A DNA stretch of 64,000 nucleotides from Entonaema liquescens (taxonomy: Eukaryota; Ascomycota; Sordariomycetes; Xylariales; Xylariaceae), in NCBI GenBank assembly GCA_902805475.1, contig CADCSX010000003.1, positions 2,976,001-3,040,000 on the forward strand, written 5' to 3'. The notes below the pieces were generated by a model. The model was not told where the DNA came from. It worked only from the letters and a program-made list of their open reading frames with translations, and did no database searches. The position numbers and the translations under genes were made by a program. Numbering within the stretch: position 1 is the stretch's first letter; the number at the start of each line of letters is the position of its first letter. Below, one piece after another: positions 1-10,774 of this stretch.

Positions 1-1294
1 AGATTGACGAAATGCCCCTCCATCCTCGGCCCACAATAACATGTTCCATTGGTTCAACCACAAATTTGGTATTTCTCATTGGATTCTGAGCTGACCTGGT
101 TGAGTGGATCCAGGTTGCACTAAAATACCTGACTATAAGTACTCTGATGTATTCGAAGCCATTCGAAGCCTAATTCCAACAAGGTTTACAACGACAACGA
201 TCAATAAGGTTGTAAGATATTATCACCGAAAACCCCGTGGTAGAAAGTATTTGCTATCAAACAACCTCTGTCACTTTTGTCTCCTTATTTAATTACCATT
301 CAATTACCAACAAATCTCAGCGCATGTTCAAACAACGTAGTATGTCATATCAGCGGTGTATCTAGATTCTAAAGTACATACTCAAAGATATTTACTAGCT
401 GTACAACGAGAACAATAAGATTGGCATCTTGGCTGAGATGGTACTTGCGGATTTGCGGACTTGCTCATATGGAACTCCGTAGATATCTGGGCGAGCTGAG
501 GTGCAACATAGGTATTAAAACCTGCATGTCCGTCACCCCGCATTCAACGTCGAAGTCTTGTCATTGCTGGGGTTATACTAGGTATCGTGGGGTGATTAGG
601 TATCTTGCCAGGGATACGGTTAGGTACTTAGGTATTACATGCCTTAGGTACGTACGTACGTACGTACATAGGGCTGGTACACGGTTAGAGCGATTTGAGC
701 GATTTGTTGAGCGTAAGGTAGGACAAAATCTTGAATGATCACATGTGATATCGAATCGTAAGATGGCACTGTTTGAGTCTTTTTTAGCCTCAGTTTATCG
801 TAAAGTTCTGATACTTGCAAGATTGTTTGATATTTTCAAAGGTCTAGCCCATCCAGGAACTTCCATGCTTCATTCCACGCTTTAATTTTCAGGTATAATC
901 AAATCGAGGGTGACAGCCGGACCCACCAAAGATATGGGGTTAACCGTACCCTGCCGTGCAGGTCTAGCCAAAGATGACCTAATGCTTCTCCACTTAAGAA
1001 GTGTCTTATCAGCTTATCAAGTAGATAAAAAGGTACTTAAATACTTAAAATGGATATAGGTACCTAGGTAGTTATAGCACGGATTAACGTGCTTCCTCAA
1101 TTCCGGGTTGGAACGCGCATTGGCAACGTAAGCTGTAACTGAGACTTGGGTAACTTTTTTTGAAAGGTGTACCTCTTGGCTTGCTCTGGAGAAGCCACAT
1201 GTAGCTATCCCAAGTCAACATCCACAACGCCGTTGATTATCTACATTGGTGCTACTCACTTTTTCATGAGTAGCCCATCCGGTCATTCTTCGCC
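1..1294. other. intergenic region, no gene seen
   Basis: No open frame here shows recognisable protein motifs. It holds a short CGTA microsatellite at about 649-668 and one copy of the palindrome TACCTAGGTA at 1061-1070. The right end is the promoter of the OST1 homologue. Confidence 0.5.
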
Positions 1295-2887
1295 ATGAAG
1301 TTCACTGCAGTTGCAGCTACCTGCTTCTCCTTACTTTCGCAGGTCCTAGGCGAATCCAATATTGCTGGGCCCTCGTCGTCCAAGGTTACCCTCCCACCTA
1401 CCTTTAAGCCGCCACAGGTATTCAAGAATGCCAACTTGGTACATGTCATCTCCCTAGAGAAGAACTATGCCAAGGAGTCTATCAATGTCTTGATTGAGAA
1501 CTCATCGCCAGATTCCCAAGATGAATACTTCCTGCCGTTCACCGGCGACCAGATGGAGAGGATTGGAGGCATTGAGGTGAAGGATCGAAAGGATGCTAGC
1601 ATAACAGGCTTTGCCGTAGAAGCTGTTGAATTCGATCCATTAAGGTAAAGGGAGCTCTATCTATTATTTTATAATCTAATGCGAACGTTACTAATATAAC
1701 ACCAGCGATATTCAATACTATCGCATTCGATTACCTGCCCCCTTGCCGGCCAAGGGCCAACAGACCTTGGGCATCTCTTTCTACTACCTCAATGCGTATG
1801 CGCCATTACCAGCTTCGATTGAGCAGTCTGAGAAGCAATATCTGGTCTACCAGTTCTCGGCGTATTGCCCATCGGTCTACCCGACATTGAAGCAGAAGAC
1901 AGAAGTCAAGCTTCCAACTTCCGATATTCCCGACTACACCAAGATTGCTGGAAGTGGCGAAACTAAGGAATTTCCACAGAAGCAGGGCTCGAAGCTTATC
2001 TATGGTCCCTTCCCTGAGGTCCCGGCCGGCGCAGTATCTCCTGTTAAGGTGCGGTATGAATTCACCAAACCCGTAACACACGTCTCGCACTTGGAACGCG
2101 ACGTCGAAGTCAGCCACTGGGGCGGAAACATTGCGTTTGAAGAGCGATATACTCTCTACAACCAAGGCGCAAACCTTTCGGCTCAGTTCAATAGGGTGAA
2201 ATGGGCGCAGGCTCAATATTTCAATCCTCAAACTTACGCTTTGAAAGAGTTGAAATTCCCTCTCCGAGCCGGAAGCAAGGATGCATATTTCACGGACGCT
2301 ATTGGAAACGTGTCGACATCGCGCTTCCGTTCTAATAGGCGTGAGGCCGTACTTGAACTTAAGCCTCGCTATCCCGTTTTTGGTGGATGGAAGTACCCGT
2401 TCACGATTGGCTGGAACTCCGATGCTAAGCAGTTCCTGAGGAAGAAGTCCGGCGACAGCTTTCTGCTGAATGTACCGTTTATTGAAGGTCCTAAGCAGGC
2501 CGAGGGCGCTGCATATGAACAGATCCAGGTTCGCGTGTTCTTACCGGAGGGTGCCGAGTAAGTGCTTCTGCAAGTTCTACGCTATTGAATGCCTACTGAC
2601 GATCTCCTAGAAATGTTCGATTCTACACAACAATTCCTGAGTCCTCCATCACAGATTATTCAGTTGATCTACAAAAGACGTACCTAGATACCATTGGTCG
2701 TACAGTGCTAACGATTAAAGCGAGGAACCTGGTGGACGACTTCCGAGACCGCGATCTTATCGTCTCGTACGACTATTCACTGGTGGCTAGCCTTCGCAAG
2801 CCATTTGTCGTGTTCTCCAGCATGTTGACGGTTTTCGTAGGGATATGGGCTCTCTCAAAGGTGGATGTGAGCTTGTCGACGAAATAG
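1295..2887 (+). CDS. OST1: ribophorin I, oligosaccharyltransferase subunit OST1
   Basis: This is the homologue of ribophorin I (Ost1), a subunit of the ER oligosaccharyltransferase that transfers the dolichol-linked glycan to Asn of nascent proteins. Three exons are supported: 1295-1644, 1706-2557 and 2611-2887. Splice phases match, giving 492 aa, close to the yeast length. Visible features are an N-terminal signal peptide (MKFTAVAATCFSLLSQVLG), a long luminal ribophorin domain with the family-typical stretch around VSHWGGNIAFEE, and a single hydrophobic helix near the C-terminus followed by a short tail. Intron 1 has a CTAAT branch and CAG acceptor; intron 2 has GTAAGT and CTGAC. ALG6 in the same window belongs to the same N-glycosylation pathway, but they are not adjacent and I infer no cluster. 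Confidence 0.92.
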
Positions 2888-4585
2888 CGAAGGCATTTGG
2901 TTCTTTTTAGGACGAAGTACATATGCGCATGTACAATACAGGTTTTTTTTCAAGGTTTAACGGGGGGCCTGGAAAAACTCTAGAGCAGCCTGCGGTTTAG
3001 ATCTGGCATGAATGAATACAGAAAGTAAACTAAAATCCTTCGTATCGAATTACCGGTACTCCTCGTAATGAGAACTAGAAGAGTAAACATCTCAAGAATC
3101 CGGAATATCTAAACAACTCGATTAGTTTCCGAATACCTAGCACTAAATTATTCTTTTTCTGATAATATCAAGGCGTTATACGTCGGTTGAGGTATCGGTT
3201 AGTACTGTGTATGACATTCGTTGCATTTCCTGTTGTCCAAGGGGTCCTGCGTCGGAGCGCTACTATACGACGAAGCTAAACTAGTTCATCGGCACTTGGC
3301 TGCGATTAGAGCTGCAAGCTGACGTCGGCGCAACATCATAGGTCGTACCTCTATAAGCCGACTAGGGAACGGAATGCGAGAGTGCAGACCCGATACACAA
3401 GGGTTATACAACATCATGTTATATTTCATGCCTGTATACCCAAAATTCAGGGAATAGAGAGAAGCATTGCTACGAAAGAGGTAGGACGTTACTAAACATA
3501 TCATGTATGGGGATGGATGCTCGAGGCGAGGGAGGTGAGTGGTTGTTGTTGTTGTTGTTGTTGTGGGTTGCGGTGGGTATTTTCCCGGATAAAACACGAG
3601 ATGATGGGTTACGGGAGAGGATATCTGGGAAGCAAAACCTTTCCTTGGAAACGAAGGGTTTTGTATGAAATATTCAGGTCCCCATCCCCATCCCCATCTG
3701 CAAGGAATGCGGCGGTGTATTCCTCGTGTTATAGGTTGCCACGGGATGAACTGTCTTGCTTGTGCGTGTAAGTCGCAGGTTAAACCGAGTTGTATGTTAC
3801 GTAGAACCAGAGAGACGGGGTCCCTTGGCAGTTCCTTGGATTTCCGAGGATGGGACTAGTTTGTCTAGATCTTTGATGAACTGCGTGTGTGGCGTGAAAA
3901 GAAGTCGAGGGTTGATGCAGTTCTCGTACCACTTGTGTTCTTTTTTCGCTTTTACTTTTACTTTTGGTTACATACCTATGCATAGGTATGTATAACGTCG
4001 GTATTAGCTGCAGGGATTGCGACATGGAAAAGAAAAAGAAAACGTAGATACGTTACGATGATCTCTGAGCGATCTCAAGAAAACATGCTAGCTCCAATGA
4101 CAACGCCAACATCAACAATAATGACCTAACCTAGGATGAACATCATTTTCGGTGTACGTAGGTAAAAGAAGGGTTACACTAGGGACTTTCTTCTCCTCGT
4201 GACCTTTTCGGGTCAGCAAGGCTGAGTTTTGGTCTTACGAGACTGGATAAATACTTGAACTATCTTGCTCCCACTCTCTTGGAATTTGAGCAATTAATTC
4301 TCATCTATCCATCTATCCATCTCAACACCATCCGTGTTTATAGATAAAATTTGAAACAATTTACAAAGAAAAAAAAAGACACTCTTATTCGCTCAATTCC
4401 CATACCTTATCGAATCAGAGCGAACTTGTTACCTATCTCGAATCTTCTAGTTATAAGGATTATATACTTTGGGTATAAGTCAACAGTCCAGTCCCACCAA
4501 GATTCGGTTAAATCCACCATACAACAACCATTTCCCCATATCTCCCTTACCAACTTTCAAAATTTCTTCCTCAATTAAAATCAGG
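2888..4585. other. long intergenic region with microsatellites
   Basis: About 1.7 kb without a convincing gene. It contains a GTT trinucleotide run at about 3541-3563 and a CCCCAT run at about 3679-3698. Several overlapping short frames on both strands show no domain. The right end is pyrimidine-rich and probably serves as promoter or 5' UTR for the small gene that follows. Confidence 0.45.
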
Positions 4586-4804
4586 ATGTGTTTCGGCGGG
4601 GGCGAGCCCTCGCGCAAGTACTACTATCACGAGGAGTATATCCCGACGAGACAAGCCCACCGCCATCATCACCACCACTCGTCTACGCCGCGAGCTAGCT
4701 ACCACTCGCATCACACGCACCACAGCCCCCGCGTGAGCACCGTCAGCTACCGCCGCAGCACGCCCGTGCTGTACGAGAGGACCAGCCAGACGAGATACCG
4801 CTGA
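4586..4804 (+). CDS. small histidine-rich protein, unknown function
   Basis: A 72-aa frame starting at MCFGGGEPSRKYYYHEEY. It has a run of five His (residues about 27-31), further His-Ser-Thr pairs and an Arg-rich C-terminus. No signal peptide or membrane helix. The frame is open upstream of this ATG to 4469, but this ATG is preceded by a long pyrimidine/AT-rich leader and the MCFG start resembles short hypothetical proteins I have seen in filamentous ascomycetes, so I chose it. Function unknown. The composition (His, Ser, Arg, Tyr) suggests disorder or metal binding, which is inference only. It could also be an untranslated frame. Confidence 0.45.
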   Translation: MCFGGGEPSRKYYYHEEYIPTRQAHRHHHHHSSTPRASYHSHHTHHSPRVSTVSYRRSTPVLYERTSQTRYR

Positions 4805-5819
4805 TGGATGGACGATGATGATTTACCTACCTACCTATTTTTATACTCTTTTGATAAATCCTAATCATCATGACCATCTTAGAATGCGACGAATATAAGA
4901 GACGCTGCGTCGCTTATGAGAATACATAAACAACAAGATTTAAAAGGAAGACTGGGCTGGTCGAGGATATACTTTTTTTCATACGAATTTTTAATGTTGA
5001 TATAATATCTTATTTCTTCAGACATAATGGACTTTACACGATGTGTGAAATATTCGGACGAGATTGCAGGCACATAACTGTGGAGGAAGCTTGGGAGCTT
5101 GGGCCAAGCCGGGATCGGGGTTTTCCAAAGACAAGCTTCTTTAGGAAATGACATCATGATGGTTCTTTAGTTCCCTTTCGTCGTCATCCACCATATCGAA
5201 GCTCAGTACTTACACTACATACTAATTCTCTACCGGCGCATCCATGCTCACTTGTGCAAATGTGATGTGTGCTTAGGGCTGAGGAGGGGTCGTCGATGCG
5301 AGACATGAATCTTACTGCTTTCAACAAATAATTGGGAATCTGGTTAACTATTATTTCGACGATATCTATGAGTTAGATCCGATAATATAACTGTCATCAT
5401 CTAGCTCTTTGTTCATCCGGCTACGCTAATAAAAATCCCTGCTGGAGTATACCTGATCTGCGGAATACATATCACGACCCACTGGAAAGTAATAACAGAT
5501 ATTTTAGGTACTAGGAACGTATTGGATATTGGGTCTGTGATCGCTAAAGCTACGAGCTACGTATACTCTTGTAAGTCTAATAGGACGTCTCCCCTTTTAC
5601 CAAGTGCAGATGAAGCGACGGGTCATTTAGCTCCTACGCCTTCCACTGTTTTATCACGAACCCTATAGAGACCTGAATTGGAAATTACCTACCCAGAAAA
5701 TATGAAGAAGTTACGAAAGATGGGAAGTAGCCAGCTAATCAGTTAGTAGCCGTCGTAATCAGAAAGGGAAACAGCATCAACAAGCTTAGTTCCATCTTCA
5801 ACATATCATGTAGGTTACG
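4805..5819. other. intergenic region, no gene seen
   Basis: About 1 kb with only short, motif-free frames on either strand. It presumably contains the 3' UTR of the small upstream gene and the promoter of the eisosome-type gene. Confidence 0.45.
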
Positions 5820-7091
5820 ATGGATTTCCAATTCTTTACCAGCAACTCGAAGGGAGTTTCCGAGCTCGAGCGAGTGTCTCAGCTTAGTCGCAAAGGCAGC
5901 AGTCGTTCTTTGGGATCGACGTATCTGTAAAAAATCCTCTGCGACCCTATCCACTTCCGAGCTGGCGGAGCTTAGCATTTACTAATACGTGGAATTCACT
6001 CTTAGGAATCGCTCGCTCTCAATCCGCTCCAATAAGGGAGGGCCTATGGGCCCTCCAATGCCCGCTCGCCGCAAGGGCTTCTCGTTTGCGTCGCTGCGCG
6101 GGTCGATCCAGCCAGAGCTATCGCGGCGCTTATACCAGGTAATCAAGTCAAGCAACAACCTAGTCTCGGCGCACGAGACCGCGGGTCGCGAGCGTGAGAC
6201 AATTGCAAAACAGTTATCGGAATGGGGCGAGCAGACGGGAGACGACGCCGTGTCTGACATCAGCGACAAAGTCGGCGTCGTGCTCTCTGAGCTAGGCGCT
6301 CAGGAAGAGTCCTACGCCCATGGCCTCGACGAAGCCCGTGGTATCCTCAAGTACATCCGTAACACGGAGAAGAGCGTCCAGCCCAGCCGCGACGCCAAGG
6401 CCAAAATTGCCGACGAGATCCAGAGGCTCAAACTTAAAGAGCCACAGAGCTCCCGCCTTGTGATTCTCGAACAGGAGCTGGTTAGGGCCGAGGCTGAGAA
6501 TCTGGTCGCCGAGGCCCAGCTGACAAACATCGTATGCTATCATTGTTGCATTTGACTTACCCTATCTTAATAGCCCCATATATAGTTGCTTGGGCACTCA
6601 CTAATATTGTATGTGCTATTTGGTAATAGACTCGTAACAAGCTGAAGGAAGCCTATGACGCGGAATTCGCCGCCGTAATCGAGCGTGCAGAGAAGCAAAT
6701 CATCCTCGCGAAGCACGGCCGGCGTCTTCTCGATCTCTTAGACGACTCGCCCGTCACGCCTGGGGACGCGAGACAGACGTACGAGAACGGCCTCGCAGCT
6801 CGGCAGGTCCTCAACGACGCCGAGGACGATCTCAAGAGCTGGGAGAAGAACGCCGACGGCTACGCCTCGGTTGTGGGTGGCGATGATATGACGGGTGTTG
6901 GCCTCGCCGCTAGCGACGGCGGTACCGCGCCGAGCGTCATCGCGAGGTCACGGGCTGAGACGCCTGTTATGACGGGCGCGGGTCGCGCGGCTGCTGATGG
7001 TGGCGAGCATCGTCAGGCGGCGGGAGAGGCGCCTTATGTGAGCCCGACACCGACTTCGACCGATGGTGAGATTGATGAGAGGAGGGCCTGA
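5820..7091 (+). CDS. Pil1/Lsp1-family eisosome core component (divergent paralogue)
   Basis: Eisosome proteins of the Pil1/Lsp1 family are BAR-domain scaffolds that shape furrow-like plasma-membrane domains. The model has three exons: 5820-5920 (or 5926), 6006-6531 and 6630-7091, about 362 aa, similar to the family length. The BAR core is recognisable from the stretches SVQPSRDAKAKIADEIQRLK and EQELVRAEAENLVAEAQL and from LLDLLDDSPVTPGDAR. The long middle frame has no ATG at its 5' end but a good branch and acceptor (CTTAG at 6001-6005), so I placed the start in an upstream exon beginning MDFQFFTSNSKG. Two donors (GTATCT at 5921 and GTAAAA at 5927) are both in phase. The N-terminus differs from the canonical MHRTYSxR start, so this is probably a paralogue rather than the main Pil1. 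The C-terminal tail is Ala/Gly/Thr-rich. Confidence 0.8.
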
Positions 7092-7419
7092 GTTATGTCA
7101 AAAGCAATATGATGTTTGCTTGAACTGATATGACACAAATCATAATGGGGAGCCTCTCTTGAGGAAAGGAAGTTCTGCTTAGTTTTCGTACGTGTAGTTA
7201 TATCCTCTCTGCTTGGTTTGTTTTAGGGACGTGAGAGGGTTAATGAGTTGGTGGTATAAATATAATGGGCTGGTAATATGTTTAGGTATTAGGAAATGGT
7301 ACTAAGGCAGGGCTTAGGCTAAGATAATGAGAAACTTCAAATTGCTATAATTAACTAACGTTAATTAAATAAGATTTATTTCATAAATTAAAAAAAAAAA
7401 TTACCGACTTTTTTTAAAT

Positions 7420-7625
7420 ACCGACCTTTTATTAAATAAGTTAATTATATCGTAAAAATTTATTAAAAATTTATTTTTTTATTATAAATTTAATATATTA
7501 TTTTTAATTAATAAAATATAAAAAAAAATTTTAATTTTATTTTATTTTATAAAAATTTTAAAATATTTTATTTTTATTAAAATTAAACGTTTTAATTAAA
7601 TAATAATTTAATAAATAATTAAAAA
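7420..7625. other. AT-rich block (RIP-like)
   Basis: About 200 bp with almost no G or C, lying between outer and inner blocks of the left inverted-repeat arm. It looks like an insertion degraded by C-to-T mutation. No coding potential. Confidence 0.6.
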
Positions 7626-7942
7626 CAACATTAGTTCGGCAATAAAAAGCGTATTAGGTCGGTAATAATTACAATCGCTTTATATTAATAAGTACCTTTT
7701 CCCGCATACAAATTTATTAGTGTTCACTTGTAGCCTTTGGCTAATCTTATCTTTCGTGGCTTCCTACCCTCTTATTAGTCAAATCTTTTACTGCTTATCT
7801 GGCAATATTCTTGTAAAGCCTCAATCCCTTAAAATCGTCAATTCCACAACATTTATAATAATCAAAAACTATACGGTCGCATACGCGCATTTCAAAGCAA
7901 AAACACGAGCCCTTTTCTAATCGAGTAATTTATCAATTAATC

Positions 7943-8047
7943 GATTGACTGATTGACTGATTGACTGACTAACTGACTGACTGACTGACTAACTGACTGA
8001 CTGACTGACTGACTGACTGACTAACTGACTGATTGATTGATTGACTA
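7943..8047. repeat. GACT tetranucleotide microsatellite
   Basis: Around 105 bp of tandem CTGA/TTGA/CTAA units (GACTGACTGACT...), with scattered C/T differences between units. It lies between the two arms of the degraded inverted-repeat element. Confidence 0.9.
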
Positions 8048-8474
8048 GCTGGTTGAAATCGATAAGGTTATTTAGGGTTGGTAGCGGGGTGGGCATTGGA
8101 AGTACGGTCGCGCACTAGTAAATTTGTATGGAGATACATGTAGTACTTGTGCGATTTTCGCGGGTGTGGCGCCCCTATACAAAATGGTGTGGCTACTGCC
8201 GACCTAGTACGCCCCCCACTGCCGAACTAGTGTTGCTCTTTAAAAAAGGTCGGTAACCCCCTCCAACTTATTTTGAATAGCTGTCGGTTTAATGAATTTC
8301 TATGTTCCTATAAGAAATTCTTCTGTATTAACATGCACGTATGAAGAAAGCTAATGCATTTAAACGGCTTAACTTCGGGATATTATTCCCTTGTCCGGGT
8401 TTCAATTATCACGATAAGCTTCTCTAAAAAGTGACGATTGTCGTCCTACTCAGTTACTCGAGCAGCTAGACAAA

Positions 8475-10019
8475 ATGGGTTCCATTATTCTGCCTAGAAG
8501 TCAGCTCCAAAGGCCTCTCTCGAACTTATGTAGAAGCTGCAGCCGGAAGCTACTCCCCCGATTATCCCGGTCATACGCCAGCGTCAGCTCACAACAACCC
8601 GATATCTACGATGTCGTATGCGTGGGCGGCGGGCCCGCCGGTCTAAGTCTTCTCACGGCGCTGAGTGAGTGCACCCACTCGTCCGTTTAAGTCAATGCTA
8701 TTATTCAAACTAACGCATAACTCAAAGGATCGAACCCGACAACCGCCGGTCTCCGAGTAGCTCTCGTCGAAGCGCAGGACCTAGAGAAAGTCCGCTCGTG
8801 GAAACTGCCGCCCGATCGCTTCTCGAACCGCTGCAGCTCGCTGACCCCGGCGTCGGCGCAGTTCCTCGAGAGCGCCGGGGCATGGGCACACGTGCGGCGC
8901 GACCGCGTCCAGCCGTACCGCGAGATGCAAGTCTGGGACGGCGTGACGGACGCGCGGATCGAGTTCGAGTGGGCGCCTTCTACCGCGGGGAAGACAATCG
9001 CCTACATGACCGAGAACCTGAACCTGACGTCCGGCCTGCTGCGCCGCATAGATGAGCTAGGCGGCGTGGCGGTGTTCAACGGGGCTAGGGTCGCGGGCAT
9101 CGCGTTCGGCGAGGAGACGGAGGACTTGGATCTCCGCGAGTGGCCGGTTGTACATCTGGCGAGCGGAGAACGGCTGGCTGCGCGGTTGCTGGTCGGTGCT
9201 GATGGAGCGAATAGCCCCGTGCGCGCGTTTGCGGGGATCGAGAGTAGGGGATGGGATTATAATAGGCATGGTGTTGTGGCGACGTTGGAACTTGAGGGAG
9301 AAGGCTGGGGTGGCGATGCTATGAAGATTGCATACCAGAGGTTCCTGCCTACGGGCCCCGTCGCTATGTTGCCTCTACCCGGAAACTTATCGACGCTTGT
9401 GTGGTCTACTACGCCGTCGAACGCTGCGCTGCTAAAGAGCCTGTCACCGAAGGACTTCGTTGCTCTGGTTAACGCGGCGTTCCGCCTTCGTCCTGTGGAT
9501 ATTGAATATATGCACACAATAAGCTCCGGCCAGGAGGAAGAGCTGGCTTGGAGGTTACAGCACACGCAGTTCAACCATCGGGCAATACCTCAGGCTGTTA
9601 TAGGCGTGCAGGAGGGTACTATAGCATCGTTCCCGTTGAAGATGCGACATGCGGATACGTACATCGGCGAGCGGGTAGCGCTTGTGGGAGACGCCGCCCA
9701 CTCGATACACCCGCTTGCTGGGCAGGGTCTTAACCAGGGCCAAGGCGATGTGGAAAGTCTAGCGCGGACGATCGAGTTCTCGGTGTCTCACGGACAAGAT
9801 CTGGGGACACGGATGTCGTTGGAGCCTTACAATTCGGAGCGATATGGACCTAACCATGTGCTCTTGGGAGTGTGTGATAAGCTACATAAAATCTATTCGG
9901 TAGGTAGCGGACCATTGGTGCCTTTAAGGTCGCTGGGACTCAACGCGATTAATGCTCTGGGGCCTGTGAAGAGCTTCTTTATGGAGCAGGCGGCGGGCAA
10001 TGGCATCAAGTTGTTCTAG
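8475..10019 (+). CDS. COQ6: ubiquinone biosynthesis FAD monooxygenase COQ6
   Basis: Coq6 is the flavin monooxygenase of the mitochondrial coenzyme Q synthome that performs a ring hydroxylation in ubiquinone synthesis. Two exons, 8475-8664 and 8728-10019, are phase-consistent and give 493 aa. The N-terminus is Arg/Ser/Leu-rich without acids for about 40 residues, as expected for a mitochondrial presequence. Next come the Rossmann FAD motif VVCVGGGPAGLSLLTAL (residues about 46-62), the internal ARLLVGADGANSPVR (DG motif) and the second FAD motif ALVGDAAHSIHPLAGQGLNQG near residue 400. Intron 1 splits an Arg codon inside the conserved LRSNP stretch. The coding region is GC-rich in its first half. 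It reads in the same direction as RPC40 downstream. Confidence 0.93.
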
Positions 10020-10774
10020 ACGCGTAACCTTAATATAATGAGTTACTTTACGATACTATAGATATAAATTAAGCTAGAGTAAGCCACTTCGATGGGCTCG
10101 TATGCTACATGTATGATATACACCCTCGCGATGAAGGCAACTAGGAAACAGCAGAACATTATTGGGATAGTTTTCTACGCACTCAACTATTTGATCATGG
10201 TCGGGGTCACAGCGACGAGTACATCTGTCTCTATATCGTAATGGGTTCAAGATAGTTGAAGCCACCTCAACCATCCGTTACCTTCAATCATGATCGCGTC
10301 GTTTATTTTGGAAGGCATCTTCTTCATAGCGACGCGTCAAGGCGCCAGCTACAATGAAAACAGATTGGAAAAAGCAAAAATTCCGCCCGCTACGATCCAC
10401 GAGGGATAATAGAAGAGGGTCAGCTCCGCGCTGTGCAATGCAGGCTTCTCCCCTTAAGAACTCTCATTCTTGAGCGAGGGTTCTTCGGACAAGGTAAGTA
10501 TGAAGAAGAAAAGAAGAGAAAAGGTATTAAGAGAGATCTCCAGAGGAAGATTTAAATATTCGTTTGAAAGTGGGTCTGCTGCAGGAGCTAGAGGGGTTGG
10601 CTGATTGATAGTGGGGTGAATCTAGCACAGCTGTTAGGGAGAGCTGATAAGCAATCGATAAGATAATTTGTTTCTTTCTCTTTGGTCGCAATTTATTTTT
10701 TTTTTCTTTGGCATGCGCTTCCCGCCATCCATTGAATTCACCCCACCGCGAATTCAAAGTCACAATCAAATATA
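10020..10774. other. intergenic region, promoter of RPC40
   Basis: About 750 bp between two same-direction genes. The part near 10,500-10,700 is rich in A/G and then T/C tracts, common in fungal promoters. No gene or repeat is recognised. Confidence 0.45.

Larger units (their letters stand above)
7401..8256. mobile_element. degraded inverted-repeat element, asymmetrically RIP-mutated
   Basis: The ends are an imperfect inverted repeat: 7401-7418 matches the reverse complement of 8239-8256 at 17 of 18 bases. A second inner block, 7629-7672, matches the reverse complement of 8189-8232 over 44 bases. It has 13 differences, and every one is G-to-A or C-to-T in the left arm. A third block (ATACAAATTTATTAGTG near 7707-7723) matches the reverse complement near 8115-8131. 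The left arm is interrupted by about 200 bp of nearly pure A/T. The inverted repeat may continue outward to about 7370 and 8285. No transposase frame survives. It is a DNA-transposon or foldback-type relic; the class cannot be set. Confidence 0.65.
7092..8474. other. intergenic region occupied largely by a RIP-degraded element
   Basis: Gene-free stretch between the eisosome gene and COQ6. Almost all of it is an inverted-repeat element with AT-rich insert and a GACT microsatellite, described separately. No intact frame with protein motifs is present. Confidence 0.6.

Noticed and set aside
421..738. 105-codon plus-strand frame at the window start
   Set aside because: It runs through the CGTA microsatellite and has no domain, signal peptide or homologous look; it does not start with ATG.
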